Below the pieces are notes generated by a model, which was not told the DNA's origin, did not search any database, and was given only the letters and a program-made list of their open reading frames with translations. From Aldehydirespirator sp965221215 (GTDB taxonomy: Bacteria; Actinomycetota; Acidimicrobiia; Acidimicrobiales; Aldehydirespiratoraceae): 64,000 nucleotides of DNA. The DNA lies in NCBI GenBank assembly GCA_965221215.1, contig OZ244872.1, positions 3,286,001-3,350,000 of the forward strand, written 5' to 3'. How positions within the stretch are numbered: the first letter of the stretch is position 1; every line of letters begins with the position of its first letter. Both the position numbers and the translations under genes were made by a program. This document shows, piece after piece, positions 62,501 to 64,000 of this stretch.

Positions 62501-63297
62501 CGATGGCTCCGGCGGGCGTGTGGCACATCCAAGTACCTGGGTTCCACCCAGTCATTGATGTCCAAGCTGTAGCAGACTCGCGCGGCTGGGAACTGGCAAG
62601 CATCAGGTGTGTTCGTCTCGTGTCCGGCCGCGGCCGGGTCCTTCACGTCGTGCCGCGCGCGGATGCCGTTCGCCTGTACGAGGAGATGCACCGCCGTCCC
62701 GTGGCGGTGGTGTACGAAGGCAAGCCGAGAGTCAGACTTGACCCCGGCAAGAACCTTCGCGACGACCGTACCGTGTCGCTCTATCGGTATTGCCGCTACA
62801 AGTCCTTCGTAACGAGCCTACGGTCGAACGCGGCTGCTCTCTGGGGCACAGCCTTCGAAGACTGGTTGGCACAGATCGACTGTGATGGACCGAACGATCC
62901 GCGGATTCTTCCCTTTCACATTTTCACAACGAAGGGCCCCTTCGAGCTAGACGAGACGGCTGAGCGAAAGCGGTTCCGGCAAGAACACCACAACAAGTCG
63001 GCGCTCGTGGACGACCGCAAGCGCCGTTGGGTGTTGGCGTCGCCGGGAGCACGGCATGGGAGAGAGCCGCAGACCGTCCGCGACTTGCAGTTGCACGACG
63101 GCTTTCACTGGGACGTGACGGTCCCACGCGCTTCTGTCGTGGCATCGTCACACACAATGTGGAGGGTTGGATCTGGCGGATACCTCAACATCTATCCGGA
63201 CGGCCATGTTCGTCGCGGCAAGCAGTGCAAGCAAACTTGGAGCAAGAGCCAGAGCGAGCAAGCCGACGCGAATGATCGCAACAGGAGCTGGCCGTGA
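62497..63297 (+). CDS. Unknown partner of the LOTUS-domain protein
   Basis: 266 residues, basic, soluble. Seen: VWHIQVPGFHPVIDVQA, YEGKPRVRLDPGKNLRDDRTVSLYRYCRYKSF, several HxxxH-type pairs (EEMHRR, QEHHNKSALVDDRKRRW, LHDGFHWDV) and a Trp/Arg-rich end. The last part (GGYLNIYPDGHVRRGKQCKQTW) recalls beta-strand nucleic-acid proteins. No family recognised; ATG chosen because it overlaps the previous stop. Confidence 0.55.
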   Translation: MTMAPAGVWHIQVPGFHPVIDVQAVADSRGWELASIRCVRLVSGRGRVLHVVPRADAVRLYEEMHRRPVAVVYEGKPRVRLDPGKNLRDDRTVSLYRYCRYKSFVTSLRSNAAALWGTAFEDWLAQIDCDGPNDPRILPFHIFTTKGPFELDETAERKRFRQEHHNKSALVDDRKRRWVLASPGARHGREPQTVRDLQLHDGFHWDVTVPRASVVASSHTMWRVGSGGYLNIYPDGHVRRGKQCKQTWSKSQSEQADANDRNRSWP

Positions 63298-63306
63298 ACG
63301 CGAATA

Positions 63307-63324
63307 CCCGGCAACAAGGCCGGG
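63307..63324 (+). terminator. Short hairpin after the LOTUS operon
   Basis: CCCGGC-aacaag-GCCGGG, 6-bp stem, ten bases after the stop. A further inverted repeat, AGACTA-ac-TAGTCT, is at 63398-63411. The rest of 63298-63654 shows no gene. Confidence 0.4.
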
Positions 63325-63642
63325 AATTCACTGAAATCTATGCGAGGTCTCGGCCATCGAGAGCGGGTCTCGGTGGTCAGCCGGTTGCGAAATAAGAAGA
63401 CTAACTAGTCTCGCCTCGCTGATACTGGGCAACCGCTGAGCCCCACCTCCACTCTCACATGACTGGCACTCGATGCGGTGCTACCCCAACGAATGCCCTC
63501 CTCGTCCTTGAAGGCCTCGGATCGTTCTTGAATGTAGCAGAAGATTGTACGAGCGCGTCGAATCGGCAGAATCCGGCACCTGTGGCGTCCATGTGTCGCT
63601 CAACTCCGTCACCCAGCCTGCTAGGGGGCTGCGCCGGCTCCA

Positions 63643-63648
63643 TAGACT
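63643..63648 (+). promoter_or_regulatory. Putative -10 element of hemQ
   Basis: TAGACT lies exactly 12 to 7 bases before ATG 63655. Confidence 0.45.
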
Positions 63649-63654
63649 GCGGTG

Positions 63655-64000
63655 ATGCTGGAATCGGTCGGCGTGGGCCAGGGGCTGGTCGTGGTGCACC
63701 TCTTCTGCGCCCGCACGCCCGACACCGGCGACGCCGCCGTGCTCGCTGCGGTCGATGCCGCCGTCGAGGCGGGGGCGCAAGTGGTGACGGTGGCGGTGCT
63801 CGGCCACAAGGCGCAGCTTTGCTTCATGGGCCTGCACGCCGACGCCTGGGCGCTGCGCGACCTGCAGACCGCCTTAGTGCGGGCTGGGCTGGAGATCGCC
63901 GACAGCTACGTGTCGATCACCGAGCTGTCCGAGTACGCCCTGGGCCTGCCGGCCGAGATGGCCGACATGCGCCTGAACCCCAAGCTGCCCCCGCCGGACA
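63655..64000 (+). CDS. hemQ: Coproheme decarboxylase (HemQ/ChdC), N-terminal part
   Basis: 115 codons visible, cut by the right edge. VVVHLFCARTPDTGDAAVL, TVAVLGHKAQLCFMGLHADAW (GHKA block), LEIADSYVSITELSEYALGLP and MRLNPKLPPPD match the chlorite dismutase-like family in its actinobacterial HemQ form. It turns coproheme III into heme b. Confidence 0.85.
   Translation, partial: MLESVGVGQGLVVVHLFCARTPDTGDAAVLAAVDAAVEAGAQVVTVAVLGHKAQLCFMGLHADAWALRDLQTALVRAGLEIADSYVSITELSEYALGLPAEMADMRLNPKLPPPD

Overview
The window is about 70% GC and starts many genes with GTG. It carries two F420-type luciferase-like oxidoreductases, a DUF2342 metalloprotease, a CysO-like sulfur carrier, the hpnCDE squalene route, a HemQ-type coproheme decarboxylase and two Tad/Flp pilus loci. 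This points to an actinobacterium, most plausibly class Acidimicrobiia (inference; no rRNA gene is present).

Left arm (1-7000): a defence-island-like accessory stretch. It holds an unknown gene running off the left edge, a divergent frameshifted vsr endonuclease gene, a decayed IS1380-like transposase, and a tightly overlapping three-gene operon on the minus strand: radical SAM protein, small DUF6375-like protein, and a 1336-residue STAND NTPase with a PD-(D/E)XK-like N-terminus. This operon is the best candidate for an undescribed (probably antiviral) system.

Core (7100-43500): an F420 oxidoreductase; a first Tad pilus locus (tadZ-A-B-C, pilin, tadE) followed by a STAS/anti-sigma-kinase pair; the Mrp antiporter operon mrpABCDEFG divergent from nhaA; topA; an MFS-tmk-holB operon; tRNA-Thr(CGT); DUF2342 protease and tilS; mazEF; hpt, a Cys-less phosphatase-like protein and panC; coaX and lysS; a polyprenyl diphosphate synthase; clpC; a lipoprotein-HAD fusion; an SDR; a second F420 oxidoreductase; an NCS2 permease fused to an ATPase-like domain; tRNA-Thr(TGT).

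Right arm (43600-64000): a second, divergent Tad-like locus on the minus strand with two Thr/Pro-rich exported proteins; hpnC-hpnD-hpnE (squalene from farnesyl diphosphate); a LytR_C protein; glycerate kinase; cysO-like gene; CIRCE-groEL with terminator; nitrobindin-like protein; fdhD; a two-gene LOTUS-domain operon; and the start of a hemQ gene at the right edge.

Two genome-wide habits stand out. First, gaps inside operons are repeatedly filled by mini-ORFs of 11-33 codons, joined by ATGA/GTGA stop-start overlaps on both sides. At several loci these are visibly tandem duplications of the stop-start junction itself (tadA-tadB, mrpD-mrpE, mrpE-mrpF, coaX-lysS, hpnD-hpnE). Second, many genes have a TANNNT -10 element placed 12-13 bases before the start codon, which predicts leaderless transcripts and helps decide several starts. 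A dispersed repeat of about 100 bp also occurs, and one copy encodes the tail of thymidylate kinase.
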